Positions 51,814 to 61,432 of a stretch of 64,000 bases of DNA are shown here, piece after piece. Source of the stretch: Pseudomonas sp. (GTDB lineage Bacteria; Pseudomonadota; Gammaproteobacteria; Pseudomonadales; Pseudomonadaceae). Every line of letters begins with the position of its first letter. The stretch's first letter is position 1. A program made the translations under genes and the position numbers. A model generated the notes under the pieces. The model had not been told where the DNA came from. It did not search any database and worked only from the letters and a program-made list of their open reading frames with translations. The stretch is from positions 124,001 to 188,000 of the forward strand of contig JAUSOF010000030.1 in assembly GCA_030656145.1 (NCBI GenBank), in the 5' to 3' direction.

Positions 51814-52625
51814 TGGGTGCTTTAATTCAGTTGCTCGGTAGTTCCCTGTTGGTTTTGTTGCTGAGTGGTTGCGTTGGTTCGTCGCAGCAGGCCAGCCGTC
51901 AGGCGCTCGATGCAGCCCACGACAGCTTCCAGGCGGTAAAAGAGAGCGCGGATGTGCTGCGCAGCGCACCCAAAGATGTGATTCGTGCGGGCGAATCCCT
52001 GGCCCGTGCAGACCGCTTATCCAACTATTGGGGCAGTGCGGATGACGTTAACCATTACGCCTACCTCAGCCAGCGCTACAGTGACATCGCTAGGCAAAAT
52101 AGTGCCTTGAGTCTGAATCAGGAGCGTGCGGCCAAGCTCGAGTTGGAGCGCCAGCGCCTACAGCTGGCTCTGCGTGAAGCCAAGTTGCTCAGTGTGCAGG
52201 AGCAGAGCAACTGGTTGGAGCAGATGGTTAGCCTGGTAACCAGTGAGACTGAGCGCGGCTTGGTAATGACTCTTGGCGATGTGCTGTTCGATGCAGGGCA
52301 GGCCAATTTGAAGGCCTCGGCCAATCGAACAGTTTTAAAGCTGGTGCAGTTCCTGCAACTGAACCCGCGCCGGGTAGTGCGTGTTGAAGGCTATACCGAC
52401 AGCCGTGGCGATAAACTGGAAAATCTCGAGTTGTCTCGAAAGCGTGCGCAGACAGTTGCCGACGTATTGGTTGATCTGGGCATCGACAGCAAGCGTATCG
52501 AGGTACAGGGCCATGGCGAGAGCTTCCCGGTCGCAGAGAATGCGTCGGTCAGGGGGCGTGCGCAAAACCGTCGGGTCGAGATTGTATTCTCAGACGAGCA
52601 GGGGCGTCTGGGCGCTCTCCGCTGA
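51813..52625 (+). CDS. OmpA-family peptidoglycan-binding lipoprotein
   Basis: A 270-residue protein with lipobox LLSGC (about Cys20), an alpha-helical DUF4398-like middle region, and a C-terminal OmpA-like domain (LGDVLFDAGQANLKASA, VEGYTDSRGDKLENLELSRKRAQTVADVL, GHGESFPV...RGRAQNRRVEIVF) that should bind peptidoglycan. I chose the ATG at 51813, 5 bases after GGGAGGG. The helical part is similar in style to the upstream protein, so the two probably assemble together. Confidence 0.85.
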   Translation: MGALIQLLGSSLLVLLLSGCVGSSQQASRQALDAAHDSFQAVKESADVLRSAPKDVIRAGESLARADRLSNYWGSADDVNHYAYLSQRYSDIARQNSALSLNQERAAKLELERQRLQLALREAKLLSVQEQSNWLEQMVSLVTSETERGLVMTLGDVLFDAGQANLKASANRTVLKLVQFLQLNPRRVVRVEGYTDSRGDKLENLELSRKRAQTVADVLVDLGIDSKRIEVQGHGESFPVAENASVRGRAQNRRVEIVFSDEQGRLGALR

Positions 52626-52762
52626 CTCAGCGGTTTGGCAAAGTCCAGCTTTGCAGGTCCGTTGTGGCTGGGGTGCTGTGATAGTGCCCTGGAATTTCCA
52701 GGGTGCGCGCCGTGTGGTTGGCAGGGCGTCGCGTAAAGCGCTGGTTCGCTGAGTAAGGTGTC

Positions 52763-53254
52763 TTAGCGCTTGCCTTTGACGCAGCCGGCTTCATCGAAGC
52801 TGACCTGGCGACTGTTGCCCTTCGGGTCGCGGTAGTGATAGCGCGTTTGGCCATTCTGGCTGCTGATTTTATCCGGTGTACCCAGGCTGTTCTCCACATC
52901 CCTGCGGCTCATGCCACTGCGTATCTGTTGCTTGATCATGGCCGTGCGGCGCTCGCTGCCGGTAATCAGGTTGCCGCAGCCATCCTGCGTTTCACCAACT
53001 ATGACCAGCTCGCGGGTCTTTGCTGCGGCCTTGCCGTCAGAGGATTTGGCTGGCTTGGCCAGTGGTGTGGGGTTGCTGCTGCCTGGTGTGGGGTTGTAGG
53101 CATCCTGGATATATTGCACCTGCTCAGCGGGGCAGCCTTGCAGGGTGAACGTGATGTGGCCATTGGCGTCTTCGCACCGAAACACGCTTGAGGCCAGCAG
53201 TGAGGTTGGGCTGAGTAGGATGGCGCAGAAGGCTGCGCGGCGCAGTCCATGCAT
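52763..53254 (-). CDS. DUF4124 exported protein with SmpA-like C-terminus
   Basis: A 163-residue protein from the ATG at 53254, preceded by AAGGAGG. Signal peptide ends near LLASS. The N-terminal DUF4124 domain has two cysteines (FRCEDANGHITFTLQGCP); a Pro/Ser-rich linker follows, then GMSRRDVENSLGTPDKISSQNGQTRYHYRD, which resembles the repeat of SmpA/BamE-like proteins. Role unknown. Convergent with the OmpA-family gene; a small stem (52687-52703) lies between them. Confidence 0.75.
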   Translation of the reverse strand: MHGLRRAAFCAILLSPTSLLASSVFRCEDANGHITFTLQGCPAEQVQYIQDAYNPTPGSSNPTPLAKPAKSSDGKAAAKTRELVIVGETQDGCGNLITGSERRTAMIKQQIRSGMSRRDVENSLGTPDKISSQNGQTRYHYRDPKGNSRQVSFDEAGCVKGKR

Positions 53255-53670
53255 AGTGACGTCCTCCTTGACGGTCGTGTCCAAAGCCTAGTCGATGAGT
53301 CTGGCTTTGCCAGTGGTGTCTTGTGCGGCGTATTCAGCGTCGCAGCTACGGAGTTTTAGCAAAGGCTATGTCCCTGCTATCTGTTGCTCATCCCCCGGCC
53401 GCTCGTAAAAAGCGCTCTGCCTTATGCAATGTAGCAGGGGCAAAGCCTTAAAAAATACTCAGGTTTGTGTTGCAACAGCTTGTTCTAGACTGCTTTTTGT
53501 AACGTGCAAAGCCATCGGGCGGTGTTATCATTTTGCTCGTCAGCCCCGCCGGGGCTTGTGGATTACCACCATGGACTTACCCAGTAGTTACTCTGATTTT
53601 CAATTGAGCAATCGTATATTGATTGATTAGCCCTCTTTGGCGTGCGCTGCTGCTGGGGGTGGAGCGTGCC
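53255..53670. other. Intergenic region upstream of mgtE (416 bp)
   Basis: No conserved gene. It contains a short GC stem (AGCCCC/GGGGCT, about 53543-53558) and a 19-codon frame at 53571-53630 (MDLPSSYSDFQLSNRILID) that ends 40 bases before mgtE and could be a leader peptide. I see no magnesium-riboswitch pattern. Confidence 0.5.
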
Positions 53671-55113
53671 ATGACTGAAGTAGAAGCCAAAAAGCCGCAA
53701 GAAAGCCTGCAGGATCGCCTTGCCCAAGTGGTCGAGCTGTTGCATCGACATAAACTGGTCGAAGGCCTGACCCATCGTCAGGAAGGCCCACATCATCACC
53801 GGGTTGAAAACCTGGTGCACCGGCAGAATCTGGTCGAGCTGCAGCGCAAGCTCGATGAGCTGCACTCCGCCGACGTTGCCCATATCCTCGAAGCACTGCC
53901 GCTGGACGAGCGGCTGACGATCTGGCAGCTGGTCAAGGCCGAGCGCGACGGCGACATCCTTCTTGAAGTGTCCGATTCGGTTCGCGAAACCCTGCTTGCC
54001 GACATGGATGACCATGAGATTCTTGCGGCGGCCAGGGAAATGGACGCCGACGAGTTGGCGGACCTGGCCTCCGAGCTGCCACGTGATGTCGTTCATGAGC
54101 TGATGGAAAGCCTCGATGCGCAGCAGCGTGAGCGAGTGCGTTCGGCGCTGTCTTATGAGGAAGAGCAGGTCGGCGCACTGATGGACTTCGAGATGGTCAC
54201 CATCCGTGAGGACGTCAGCCTGGAAGTGGTTTTGCGTTACCTGCGGCGACTGAAGGAGTTGCCGGGACATACCGACAAGTTGTTTGTGGTCGACTATGAC
54301 GGCGTGCTCAAAGGGGTGCTGCCGGTCAAGCGTTTGCTGGTCAACGATCCAGACAAGCTGGTCAGCGAGGTGATGGCGACCGATCCGGTGAGCTTTCATC
54401 CAGACGAAGATGCCTATGAAGCTGCCCAGGCCTTCGAGCGTTACGATCTGATCTCAACGCCAGTAGTCGACAAGAATGGCAAATTGATTGGCCGCCTGAC
54501 TATCGATGAGATGGTCGACTTGATCCGTGAGGAGAGCGAGAGCGAAGTTCTCAATATGGCGGGTCTACGCGAGGAGGAAGATATTTTCGCCTCGGTGTGG
54601 AAGTCGCTGCGCAACCGCTGGGCCTGGCTGGCGATCAATCTGGTCACAGCCTTTATAGCCTCGCGGGTGATCGGTTTGTTTGAGGGCTCCATCGAGAAGC
54701 TGGTGGCGTTGGCTGCCTTGATGCCGATCGTTGCCGGCATCGGCGGCAATTCGGGCAACCAAACCATCACCATGATCGTGCGCGCCATGGCGCTGGATCA
54801 GGTCAGCACAGGTAACACTGTGCGGCTGATTCGCAAGGAGCTGAGTGTTGCCCTGGTCAATGGCCTTGTATGGGGCGGGGTGATTGGGGTGGTGGCTTAT
54901 ATGCTCTACGACAGTTGGTCGCTGGGTGTGGTGATGACCGCAGCCATGACTCTCAACCTGTTGGTTGCAGCATTGATGGGTGTGCTTATTCCAATGACTC
55001 TGGTGCGCATGGGGCGGGATCCGGCGATGGGGGCCAGCGTGATGATTACGGCGGTGACCGATAGTGGCGGTTTCTTCATCTTTTTGGGAATGGCTTCGTT
55101 GTTTCTGCTGTAG
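53671..55113 (+). CDS. mgtE: Magnesium transporter MgtE
   Basis: A 480-residue protein, the same length as MgtE of P. aeruginosa. It has an N-terminal superhelical domain, two CBS domains (about residues 140-260: VTIREDVSLEVVLRYLRRL, MATDPVSFHPDEDAYEAAQAFERYDLISTPVVD), a connecting helix and five membrane helices with PIVAGIGGNSGNQT and the conserved Asp in VTDSGGFF. MgtE is a Mg2+-gated channel. I chose the ATG at 53671, six bases after GGGGGTGGAG. Confidence 0.95.
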   Translation: MTEVEAKKPQESLQDRLAQVVELLHRHKLVEGLTHRQEGPHHHRVENLVHRQNLVELQRKLDELHSADVAHILEALPLDERLTIWQLVKAERDGDILLEVSDSVRETLLADMDDHEILAAAREMDADELADLASELPRDVVHELMESLDAQQRERVRSALSYEEEQVGALMDFEMVTIREDVSLEVVLRYLRRLKELPGHTDKLFVVDYDGVLKGVLPVKRLLVNDPDKLVSEVMATDPVSFHPDEDAYEAAQAFERYDLISTPVVDKNGKLIGRLTIDEMVDLIREESESEVLNMAGLREEEDIFASVWKSLRNRWAWLAINLVTAFIASRVIGLFEGSIEKLVALAALMPIVAGIGGNSGNQTITMIVRAMALDQVSTGNTVRLIRKELSVALVNGLVWGGVIGVVAYMLYDSWSLGVVMTAAMTLNLLVAALMGVLIPMTLVRMGRDPAMGASVMITAVTDSGGFFIFLGMASLFLL

Positions 55114-55299
55114 TGAGAGCGTGACATTTATAGGGTTGGAGCTGGCGCCTTTTCGACATAATTTGTCGCTAAGTGCTGTCTGGGGTTTGCTTCAAACGCC
55201 CGTTTCAAGCTAAGGTGCGCCAGCTTTGCCCGGGGCCTTTCTCGGGCGCTCCTATCAATAATGAATGCAGCCCTAATGCTGCTGTAAAAAGGAGTCAAG
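55114..55299. other. Gap between mgtE and oadG
   Basis: No gene. A 5-5-5 inverted repeat (CGACA/TGTCG, 55154-55168) and a GC hairpin (GCCCG/CGGGC, about 55228-55246) are the only structures seen. AAAAAGGAG precedes oadG. Confidence 0.4.
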
Positions 55300-55551
55300 A
55301 TGACCTCCAATCAACTCCTGCTTGAGGGTGTTGAGCTCATGCTTTTCGGCTTGGGCTTTGTGTTTCTCTTCCTGATTCTGTTGGTAGTGGCGATCCGCGT
55401 TATGTCGCGGTTGATCGAGCTGTTCGCCCCTCATACGCCCGTACCCGTAGCTACGCAATCATCCGCCAGGCCTGCTGTTCAGCAGCCTGATGGTGATGTG
55501 CTGGCCGCTATTCAATCCGCTATCAATCAGCACCGCGCTCGCCGCGGTTGA
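55300..55551 (+). CDS. oadG: Oxaloacetate decarboxylase gamma subunit
   Basis: An 83-residue protein with one N-terminal membrane helix (residues 11-33, [21 protein letters not shown]) and a Pro-rich linker followed by a short helix ([17 protein letters not shown]), the OadG layout. OadG joins the alpha and beta subunits and helps assemble the pump. Twenty-five bases separate it from oadA. Confidence 0.9.
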   Translation: MTSNQLLLEGVELMLFGLGFVFLFLILLVVAIRVMSRLIELFAPHTPVPVATQSSARPAVQQPDGDVLAAIQSAINQHRARRG

Positions 55552-55576
55552 GTCAGGTTCGAAAGGGAGCACCTGT

Positions 55577-57358
55577 ATGACTGCCGTTAAACAAGCACTC
55601 GGAATCACCGATGTGGTTCTGCGCGATGCTCACCAGTCGATTCTGGCCACTCGAGTACGCCTCGAAGATATGTTGCCGATCGCGCCGAAGCTCGATCAGG
55701 TTGGCTTCTGGTCCGTGGAGTCCTGGGGTGGTGCTACTTTCGATGCTTGCATCCGCTACCTGGGTGAAGACCCGTGGCACCGCATCCGCGAATTGAAAAA
55801 AGCCATGCCCAATACCCGCCAGCAGATGTTGCTGCGTGGACAAAATCTTCTGGGCTACCGGCATTACGCCGATGACGTGGTGGAGAAGTTCGTCGAGCGT
55901 GCGGCTTTCAACGGCGTTGATGTGTTCCGCGTGTTTGACGCGATGAACGACCCGCGCAACCTGCAGACCGCGCTCAGGGCAGTCAAAGAGCAGGGCAAGC
56001 ATGCCCAGGGCACCATTTCCTACACCACCAGTCCGGTGCATACCCTGGAAATGTGGGTTGATCTGGCCAAGCAGATCGAGGACATGGGCGCCGATTCGGT
56101 GGCGATCAAGGACATGGCCGGTATTCTCAATCCGTACATTGCCTTTGAGCTGGTGACGCGCCTCAAGGCGACCCTGTCGATTCCGATTCATATGCAGTGC
56201 CACGCCACGGCCGGGCTGTCGACCGCAGCCATCGTCAAGGCGGTGGAAGCCGGTATCGACAACGTCGACACGGCGATTTCGTCACTGTCGATGACCTATG
56301 GCCATTCGCCGACCGAGTCGGTAGTGGCAATCTTCCAGGGTTCCGAGCGCGACACGGGCTTGAATCTGGAGCTGCTCGAAGAAATCGCGGCCTACTTCCG
56401 TGAAGTTCGTAAGAAGTATGCCAAGTTCGAAGGCACCCTCAAGGGCGTCGACTCGCGCATCCTGGTTGCCCAGGTGCCAGGCGGCATGCTGACCAATATG
56501 GAGAGCCAGCTGAAAGAGCAGGGCGCCCAGGACAAGTTCGATGAAGTGTTGGCCGAGATCCCGCGGGTGCGCGAGGACTTGGGCTTTATCCCGCTAGTGA
56601 CGCCGACTTCGCAGATTGTTGGCACCCAGGCGGTGATCAACGTATTGACTGGCGAGCGTTACAAGTCGATCACCAAGGAAACCGCGGGCGTGTTGAAGGG
56701 TGAATACGGCGCAGCGCCGGCACCGTTCAATAAAGAGCTGCAAGCGCGGGTTCTGGATGGCGCCGAAGCGATCACCTGTCGCCCGGCGGACATGCTTACT
56801 GCGGAAATGGACAAGCTGACTGCCGAGCTCAAGGGCATTGCCAAAGAGAAAGGCATCAAGCTGGCCAGCGACGAAATTGACGACGTGCTGACCTATGCAC
56901 TGTTTCCGCAGATCGGCCTGAAGTTTCTGGAGAATCGCGGTAACCCGGCGGCCTTCGAGCCGGCACCAACGGGTAACGAACTGCCTGCGCGTGAAGCCGG
57001 CAAACCCGAGGTCTACACCGTTGAAGTCAACGGCAAGTCCTTCGTGGTGCAGGTCAACGAGGGTGGCGATATCGACGGCATCAAGCCGCTCGCTGGCGCC
57101 TCTGCAGGTGCCACGCCTGCTACCGCCGCGTTGCCGGTGGGTGGTGGTGAGTCGCAAAACGCTCCGCTGGCAGGCAACATTTTCAAGGTGCTGGTGCAGC
57201 CCGGGCAGGCGGTCGAAGATGGCCAACTGCTGATCATTCTTGAGGCCATGAAGATGGAAACCGAGATTCGCGCATTCAAGGCGGGTGTTATCGGTGCGGT
57301 TAATATCAAGGTCGGCGATGCAGTGGCGGTGGGCGACAGCCTGCTGACCATCGGCTAA
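55577..57358 (+). CDS. oadA: Oxaloacetate decarboxylase alpha subunit (biotin-dependent)
   Basis: A 593-residue protein: carboxyltransferase barrel with [11 protein letters not shown], the metal motif [11 protein letters not shown] and AIKDMAG lysine, then a PYC_OADA region, an Ala/Pro-rich linker and a C-terminal biotinyl domain with EAMKMETEI (biotin on Lys559). It transfers CO2 from oxaloacetate to biotin. AAAGGGAGC precedes the ATG at 55577. The order gamma-alpha-beta is the usual one, and marks the Na+ pump rather than pyruvate carboxylase. Confidence 0.93.
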   Translation: MTAVKQALGITDVVLRDAHQSILATRVRLEDMLPIAPKLDQVGFWSVESWGGATFDACIRYLGEDPWHRIRELKKAMPNTRQQMLLRGQNLLGYRHYADDVVEKFVERAAFNGVDVFRVFDAMNDPRNLQTALRAVKEQGKHAQGTISYTTSPVHTLEMWVDLAKQIEDMGADSVAIKDMAGILNPYIAFELVTRLKATLSIPIHMQCHATAGLSTAAIVKAVEAGIDNVDTAISSLSMTYGHSPTESVVAIFQGSERDTGLNLELLEEIAAYFREVRKKYAKFEGTLKGVDSRILVAQVPGGMLTNMESQLKEQGAQDKFDEVLAEIPRVREDLGFIPLVTPTSQIVGTQAVINVLTGERYKSITKETAGVLKGEYGAAPAPFNKELQARVLDGAEAITCRPADMLTAEMDKLTAELKGIAKEKGIKLASDEIDDVLTYALFPQIGLKFLENRGNPAAFEPAPTGNELPAREAGKPEVYTVEVNGKSFVVQVNEGGDIDGIKPLAGASAGATPATAALPVGGGESQNAPLAGNIFKVLVQPGQAVEDGQLLIILEAMKMETEIRAFKAGVIGAVNIKVGDAVAVGDSLLTIG

Positions 57359-57368
57359 GGGGCTAATC

Positions 57369-58505
57369 ATGGATAAGCTCCTCAAGCTGTGGCAGAGCAC
57401 GGGTCTTTATCATGTAGAGCCCGGTCAGATTTTTATGATCGCGATCTGCCTGTTACTGATTTATGTGGCGATCAAGAAAGGCTTCGAGCCGCTGCTGTTG
57501 ATTCCGATTGGTTTTGGCGGCCTGCTGGCTAATATCCCTGTGGCCAATATGGGCGAGGGTGCGGGCTTTCTGCATATGATCTATGAGGTTGGCCTGCCCA
57601 CCAGCGTGTTCCCGCTGCTGATTTTCCTGGGTGTGGGGGCAATGACCGACTTCGGGCCGATGCTGGCTAATCCCAAGACCCTGCTGTTGGGTGCCGCGGC
57701 GCAGTTCGGTATCTTCGGTACCCTGCTCGGTGCACTGGCCCTGACTTCGCTGGGTATTCCCGGGTTGGAGTTCACCCTGCAGGAAGCGGCCTCGATCGCC
57801 ATCATCGGCGGTGCCGATGGTCCGACCTCGATCTTCGTTACCTCCAAGCTTGCGCCGCACCTGCTCGGGCCAATTGCCGTGGCGGCCTATGCCTATATGG
57901 CATTGGTGCCATTGCTGCAGCCGCCGATCATGCGGGCGCTGACCACCAAGGACGAGCGTGCAATTGTCATGCAGCAATTGCGTCCAGTTGGGCAGACCGA
58001 GAAGATCATCTTCCCGCTGGTACTGTGCCTGTTGGTAGGCGTACTGCTGCCGGATGCGGCGCCGTTGGTAGGTCTGTTCGCCCTTGGTAACCTGCTGCGT
58101 GAAGCGGGTGTAGTTGAGCGACTGGCCGATACGTCGCGCAACGCGCTGATCAACATCGTCACCATCTTCCTCGGCCTGGCCGTGGGTTCGAAGCTGTCGG
58201 CCGATGCCTTCCTGCAGATCAAGACCCTGGCGATCCTGCTGCTGGGCATGGTGGCGTTCTGTGCGGGTACAGCGGCTGGTGTGTTAATGGCCAAGTTGAT
58301 GAATGTGTTCTGTACGCACAAGGTCAACCCATTGATCGGTTCGGCCGGCGTATCGGCGGTGCCAATGGCGGCGCGGGTATCGAACAAAGTTGGTCTGGAG
58401 GCTAACCCGCAGAACTTCCTGTTGATGCACGCCATGGGTCCCAACGTGGCTGGGGTTATCGGTTCGGCGGTAGCGGCAGGGGTGTTGCTCAACTTTGTCG
58501 GGTAA
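57369..58505 (+). CDS. oadB: Oxaloacetate decarboxylase beta subunit (Na+ pump)
   Basis: A 378-residue polytopic membrane protein: the essential Asp in [10 protein letters not shown] (Asp150), conserved [35 protein letters not shown] near the C-terminus. OadB decarboxylates carboxybiotin and exports Na+. At 378 residues it is in the shorter group; Klebsiella OadB is about 430. Ten bases after oadA; a strong terminator follows. Confidence 0.93.
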   Translation: MDKLLKLWQSTGLYHVEPGQIFMIAICLLLIYVAIKKGFEPLLLIPIGFGGLLANIPVANMGEGAGFLHMIYEVGLPTSVFPLLIFLGVGAMTDFGPMLANPKTLLLGAAAQFGIFGTLLGALALTSLGIPGLEFTLQEAASIAIIGGADGPTSIFVTSKLAPHLLGPIAVAAYAYMALVPLLQPPIMRALTTKDERAIVMQQLRPVGQTEKIIFPLVLCLLVGVLLPDAAPLVGLFALGNLLREAGVVERLADTSRNALINIVTIFLGLAVGSKLSADAFLQIKTLAILLLGMVAFCAGTAAGVLMAKLMNVFCTHKVNPLIGSAGVSAVPMAARVSNKVGLEANPQNFLLMHAMGPNVAGVIGSAVAAGVLLNFVG

Positions 58506-58530
58506 CGCTTAGAGCGCTCGGGTGCTGTAA

Positions 58531-58567
58531 ACAAAAAAAGCCGCCTGTTCAGGGCGGCTTTTTTGTG
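58531..58567. terminator. Bidirectional terminator between oadB and amrZ
   Basis: ACAAAAAAAGCCGCC / GGGCGGCTTTTTTGT, self-complementary on both sides of a TGTTCA loop. Confidence 0.92.
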
Positions 58568-58614
58568 GGTGCGAATAATAAATTACCTAGACGTTTTATC
58601 GAGGCAACTTCTGC

Positions 58615-58935
58615 TTATTCAGCGGCCATCTCAGCATCATGGGCAATCAATGCCACCAGGGCATTTTGTTGGCGACGGGACAGTTGGCGGAAGCGCTGGA
58701 GCAGCTCGCGTTCATGCAGGGATAGCTCGGGGCTATCCAGGCTAACGTTGAGTTCATCTCCCAAGCTGCTCTCTTGAAGCATGCTCTGCTCAAGGCGGGC
58801 GATGATTTCCGAGTTCATGCTGCGATGATGATTGCGCGCGACATCAGCGATGCGCTCGCGCATGCCATCAGGCAAGCGAACCACGAATTTGTCAGCCGTG
58901 CGGCTGGAGTAAATAGCCTGTTTCATAGGTCGCAT
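58615..58935 (-). CDS. amrZ: Ribbon-helix-helix regulator AmrZ
   Basis: A 106-residue Arc/MetJ-type protein. [19 protein letters not shown] gives the N-terminal DNA-binding strand, [26 protein letters not shown] the helices, and the C-terminal tetramerisation part [35 protein letters not shown] is close to AmrZ of P. aeruginosa (108 residues). AmrZ activates alginate and represses flagella and other genes, and represses itself. The start is the ATG at 58935; MRP is conserved in the family. Confidence 0.9.
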   Translation of the reverse strand: MRPMKQAIYSSRTADKFVVRLPDGMRERIADVARNHHRSMNSEIIARLEQSMLQESSLGDELNVSLDSPELSLHERELLQRFRQLSRRQQNALVALIAHDAEMAAE

Positions 58936-59473
58936 ACATTTAACCGGTAAGTTCAGGGAAGCGATGCTTGCAGTGAGCACGCGATTGTCACCGTTTTGAC
59001 CGTCTTTAGCACTAGCTGTTCAACCGCAATTATCATTTGCATCGATAAGACTGCATAAGACGTTTGATTATTTGACGCCAAACTTGTGACGTATTGTGCT
59101 TTGAGTAAAGGCTCAGTGCCAGCACCGGTTGTCAGAAATGCGAGCCATTAAACATAAGATAGGCATTTCTGGATGCAATGCAAAAACCATGGCTAGCCTC
59201 AGTCCTGATTATCGCAGCCGACGGCTGATCACGCTTCGCCCCGAATCACCTGGTTAAACAGTAGCGGATGATCCTGTTATTTGCCCCTTACCGTCGCGTC
59301 CGCCAAGAACCGCTGACGCTAGTAGCCGAGCATCACTCCAGATCAGGAAAAATAAAGCAGTAGTCACCTAAGCGTCATGGCCTGTTAACGGGGATGTCAC
59401 AGAGTTTGCCTACCTTGGTCTACACCAAGTGGCGACCCTGGGTCGTCAAACCGTTAACTGAAGAGGCTAACCC
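58936..59473. other. Intergenic region between amrZ and the phn operon (538 bp)
   Basis: No gene supported. The left part should hold the amrZ promoter and autorepression sites (not resolved by eye). The right end has Pho-box-like half-sites. Confidence 0.5.
59363..59400 (+). promoter_or_regulatory. Candidate PHO box upstream of phnC
   Basis: GTCAC (59363) and GTCAT (59374) are direct half-sites 11 bases apart, the spacing of PhoB boxes, followed by weaker GTTAA (59384) and another GTCAC (59396). The A/T-rich spacer CTAAGC fits. It lies 74-111 bases before phnC, so phosphate-starvation induction is likely. Confidence 0.6.
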
Positions 59474-60310
59474 ATGAACGCAGCGATCCGCGTTGAGAGC
59501 CTGAGCAAAACGTTCGGCACTAAACAGGCTCTCTATTCTCTGGCGCTGTCCGTGCAGCCCGGTGAAATGGTCGCGCTGATTGGCGCATCCGGTTCCGGTA
59601 AATCAACCTTGCTGCGCCACCTCGCCGGCTTGGCCTGCGGTGACCGCACGGCTGGCAGCAGCATCGAGGTGCTCGGTCGTCAGGTGCAGGCGCAAGGTCA
59701 CCTGAATGGCGAGATACGCCGACTGCGCGCTGACATTGGCTACATTTTCCAACAGTTCAACCTGGTGACTCGTTTAAGCGTAGTGCAAAACGTCCTGCTT
59801 GGCTGCCTTGGGCGAATGCCTCGCTGGCGCGGCACGCTCGGCCTGTTCAATGCCGAAGAAAAGCAGCGTGCGCTGCAGGCGTTGGCGCGGGTTGGTTTGG
59901 CTGACCTGGCGCAGCAGCGTGCTTCGACCTTGTCTGGCGGTCAGCAGCAGCGTGTGGCGATTGCCCGTGCCCTGTGTCAGCGCGCCAAAGTGATTCTGGC
60001 CGATGAGCCAATTGCTTCGCTGGACCCTGAATCCGCGCGCAAGGTTATGCAGATTCTTGCTGACATCAACCGTGAAGACGGCACCACCGTGGTGGTCACC
60101 CTGCATCAGGTGGACTACGCCATGCGTTATTGCCAGCGCGCCGTGGCGCTCAAGACCGGGCACATCCATTTCGACGGATCAACCGCAGGTCTCAATCCGG
60201 ATTTTCTCAACGATCTGTATGGCGCCGAGTTGGCGGTCGATGTGTTGCCGGCTGACAAGCCGCGTCGGCAGCGCCCGCAACCGACCTCTATAAGCCTCGC
60301 CAAGGCCTGA
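59474..60310 (+). CDS. phnC: Phosphonate ABC transporter ATPase
   Basis: A 278-residue ATPase with Walker [10 protein letters not shown] (residues 37-45), signature [10 protein letters not shown], Walker [14 protein letters not shown] and H-loop VTLHQVDYA. The PhnC-specific extension around [21 protein letters not shown] is present. It powers phosphonate import. GAAGAGG precedes the ATG. phnD follows after 51 bases. Confidence 0.95.
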   Translation: MNAAIRVESLSKTFGTKQALYSLALSVQPGEMVALIGASGSGKSTLLRHLAGLACGDRTAGSSIEVLGRQVQAQGHLNGEIRRLRADIGYIFQQFNLVTRLSVVQNVLLGCLGRMPRWRGTLGLFNAEEKQRALQALARVGLADLAQQRASTLSGGQQQRVAIARALCQRAKVILADEPIASLDPESARKVMQILADINREDGTTVVVTLHQVDYAMRYCQRAVALKTGHIHFDGSTAGLNPDFLNDLYGAELAVDVLPADKPRRQRPQPTSISLAKA

Positions 60311-60361
60311 GTGATCCCCGCGTTTCATTAATTCAGCCCACCCGCAACAGGAGTGCTCCGC

Positions 60362-61366
60362 ATGTTCAAACGTATCAGTCGTGTTCTCGCCGCGTCCGCC
60401 CTGGTCACCGGCTCCCTCTTGGGTGCTGCCCAGGCCTCTGAGCCAGAACTCAATTTCGGCATTATCTCTACCGAGGCTTCGCAAAACCTCAAGACCATGT
60501 GGGACCCCTTTCTGGCCGATATGAGCCAGCAGACCGGCTTCAAGATCAATGCCTTCTTTGCTCCTGATTACGCTGGGATTATCCAAGGCATGCGTTTCGA
60601 CAAAGTCGATATTGCTTGGTACGGCAACAAGTCGGCCATGGAAGCGGTGGATCGCGCGGGTGGACAGATCTTCGCCCAGACAGTCGCAGCGGACGGCTCT
60701 CAGGGTTATTACAGCCTGATGGTGGCGCACAAGGACAGCCCGATCAATTCGATTGAGGACATGCTGAAAAACGCCAAGAGCCTGACCTTCGCCAACGGCG
60801 ACCCAAACTCGACGTCGGGTTTCCTGGTGCCTGGCTACTACGTATTCGCCCAGAACAACGCCGATGCCAACAAGGTCTTCAAGCGTTCGCTCAACGGCAG
60901 CCATGAAGTCAACGCGCTGTCGGTTGCTAACAAGCAGGTGGATATCGGCACCTTCAACAGCGAAGGCATGCAGCGTCTGGAAGTGACTGCGCCACAGAAG
61001 GCTGCTCAGCTGAAAGTCATCTGGACCTCGCCGCTGATCCCGTCTGACCCAATGGTCTGGCGCAAGAACCTGGATGAGGCCAGCAAGGACAAGCTGCGCG
61101 AATTCTTTATGACTTACGGCGATCAGCCGGCTGAGCTGAAAGTACTGGAAGGTCTGCAGTGGGCCAAGTTCAAGGCTTCCGATGACGACCAGCTGCTGCC
61201 GATTCGCCAACTCGAGCTGTTCAAGCAGCGTACCGAAGTGGCCAACAACGACAAGCTCAAGGCTGACGACAAAGCCGCCAAGCTCAAAGAGCTGGATGGC
61301 GAGTTGGCCAAGCTGGAAAAGCGCATGGCTGAAATCGCCAAGCAAAGCCCTGGCAGCGCTGGTTAA
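60362..61366 (+). CDS. phnD: Phosphonate-binding periplasmic protein
   Basis: A 334-residue protein with a signal peptide (MFKRISRVLAASALVTGSLLGAAQAS). The mature protein has the family's FGIISTEASQNLKTMWDPFLADMSQQTGF, RFDKVDIAWYGNKSAMEAVDRA, NGDPNSTSGFLVPGYYVF motifs that bind the phosphonate group. Its C-terminus is a highly charged coiled-coil-like helix (Lys/Glu/Asp-rich, last ~60 residues). I chose the ATG after CAGGAG. A hairpin separates it from phnE. Confidence 0.95.
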   Translation: MFKRISRVLAASALVTGSLLGAAQASEPELNFGIISTEASQNLKTMWDPFLADMSQQTGFKINAFFAPDYAGIIQGMRFDKVDIAWYGNKSAMEAVDRAGGQIFAQTVAADGSQGYYSLMVAHKDSPINSIEDMLKNAKSLTFANGDPNSTSGFLVPGYYVFAQNNADANKVFKRSLNGSHEVNALSVANKQVDIGTFNSEGMQRLEVTAPQKAAQLKVIWTSPLIPSDPMVWRKNLDEASKDKLREFFMTYGDQPAELKVLEGLQWAKFKASDDDQLLPIRQLELFKQRTEVANNDKLKADDKAAKLKELDGELAKLEKRMAEIAKQSPGSAG

Positions 61367-61376
61367 TCGCAGTTCT

Positions 61377-61405
61377 CGACCCGCCGCTTACGGCGGGTCG
61401 TTTTC
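61377..61405 (+). terminator. Intercistronic terminator-like hairpin between phnD and phnE
   Basis: A perfect 10-bp stem (CGACCCGCCG / CGGCGGGTCG) with a CTTA loop is followed by TTTTCTTCT. It lies 10 bases after the phnD stop, inside the operon, and probably acts as partial terminator or 3' stabiliser favouring PhnD. Confidence 0.75.
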
Positions 61406-61432
61406 TTCTGCCGCATGATTCGAGACATTGTT

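Noticed and set aside
53285-53670. A Mg2+ riboswitch (M-box) upstream of mgtE
   Set aside because: I could not find the M-box pattern; only a short GC stem and a small frame are seen.
60179-61345. A 388-codon minus-strand frame opposite phnD
   Set aside because: phnD has a signal peptide and family motifs; the opposite frame has neither start signal nor known domain.
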